Positions 5,285 through 5,401 of a DNA stretch of 5,401 nucleotides are shown here, in pieces. This DNA is from an uncultured Collinsella sp. Its GTDB lineage: Bacteria; Actinomycetota; Coriobacteriia; Coriobacteriales; Coriobacteriaceae. The stretch lies in contig UQIS01000060.1 of NCBI GenBank assembly GCA_900541245.1, positions 1 to 5,401 of the forward strand. Reading direction: 5' to 3'. The first letter of the stretch is position 1; each line of letters opens with the position of its first letter. The translations under genes and the position numbers were made by a program. The notes beneath the pieces are model-generated. The model did not search any database. It saw only the letters and a list, made by a program, of their open reading frames with translations, and was not told the DNA's origin.

Positions 5285-5314
5285 AAGAGAAAAGCCCCCG
5301 TTGCCGGAGGCTTT
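5285..5314 (-). terminator. Intrinsic terminator of tRNA-Arg copy 3
   Basis: A 10-bp stem (5314-5305 with 5300-5291) with GCAA loop is followed on the minus strand by a T-rich tail. It is homologous to the other two tRNA-Arg terminators, but the single G-U pair has moved one position along the stem (GCCTCCG instead of GCTCCCG), preserving helix strength. Confidence 0.9.
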
Positions 5315-5324
5315 CAATTTCAAT

Positions 5325-5401
5325 TGGTGCGGCGTATAGGATTCGAACCTATGACGTTCTGATTCGTAGTCAGACCCTCTATCCAGCTGAGGTAACGCCG
5401 C
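5325..5401 (-). tRNA. tRNA-Arg(ACG), copy 3
   Basis: The mature gene reads from 5401, the last base of the window, to 5325, with encoded CCA at 5327-5325. It is identical to copies 1 and 2 over all 77 bases. Its promoter lies outside the window. It is 320 bp from copy 2; the extra length compared with the copy 1-2 interval is accounted for by the tRNA-like element between them. Confidence 0.96.

Noticed and set aside
4556..5362. Plus-strand open frames crossing the tRNA-Arg genes (peptides containing RIRTYDVLIRSQTLYPAEVTP)
   Set aside because: These are translations of the antisense strand of tRNA genes, a well-known misannotation; they repeat because the tRNAs repeat.

Overview
The window looks like a chromosomal segment of a GC-rich actinobacterium, most likely a Coriobacteriia member close to Collinsella. 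That placement is an inference from protein style, codon use and AT-rich intergenic DNA around GC-rich genes; no marker gene settles it. Apart from one gene fragment at the left edge and two orphan tRNA-like pieces, everything is on the minus strand.

Layout, left to right. The 3' end of a secreted or membrane-anchored D-alanyl-D-alanine carboxypeptidase gene (plus strand) ends at 455 and has its own intrinsic terminator. Facing it is a tRNA-Ser(GCU) gene on the minus strand with promoter, encoded CCA and terminator. Between the two terminators lies an 18-nt copy of the T-arm/acceptor end of that tRNA, inverted. From 680 to 887 there is no gene, but there are the tRNA-Ser promoter, an 11-bp tandem repeat and a near-perfect 19-bp hairpin. 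An AAA+ ATPase with a C-terminal winged-helix domain occupies 888-1970. It is preceded by six TTTARCA heptamers spaced alternately 9 and 10 bp. Upstream of that is a large 813-residue protein of unknown function with TPR-like repeats near its C-terminus, preceded by a leader with three small hairpins. The right end holds three identical tRNA-Arg(ACG) genes in tandem. Each has its own terminator, and the two whose upstream DNA is visible have matching promoters. Between the second and third copies is a plus-strand element with tRNA acceptor/T-arm geometry but an enlarged, unrecognisable interior.

How it fits together. The tRNA genes are independent single-gene transcription units. The TPR protein and the ATPase are codirectional, but the 162-bp gap holding the heptamer array suggests separate control. 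The array may be an operator read by the ATPase's own winged helix; this is a hypothesis. No complete defence system, CRISPR array, integrase or transposase is visible. The most unusual signals are the heptamer array and the inverted tRNA 3'-end relics lying tail to tail with functional tRNA genes.
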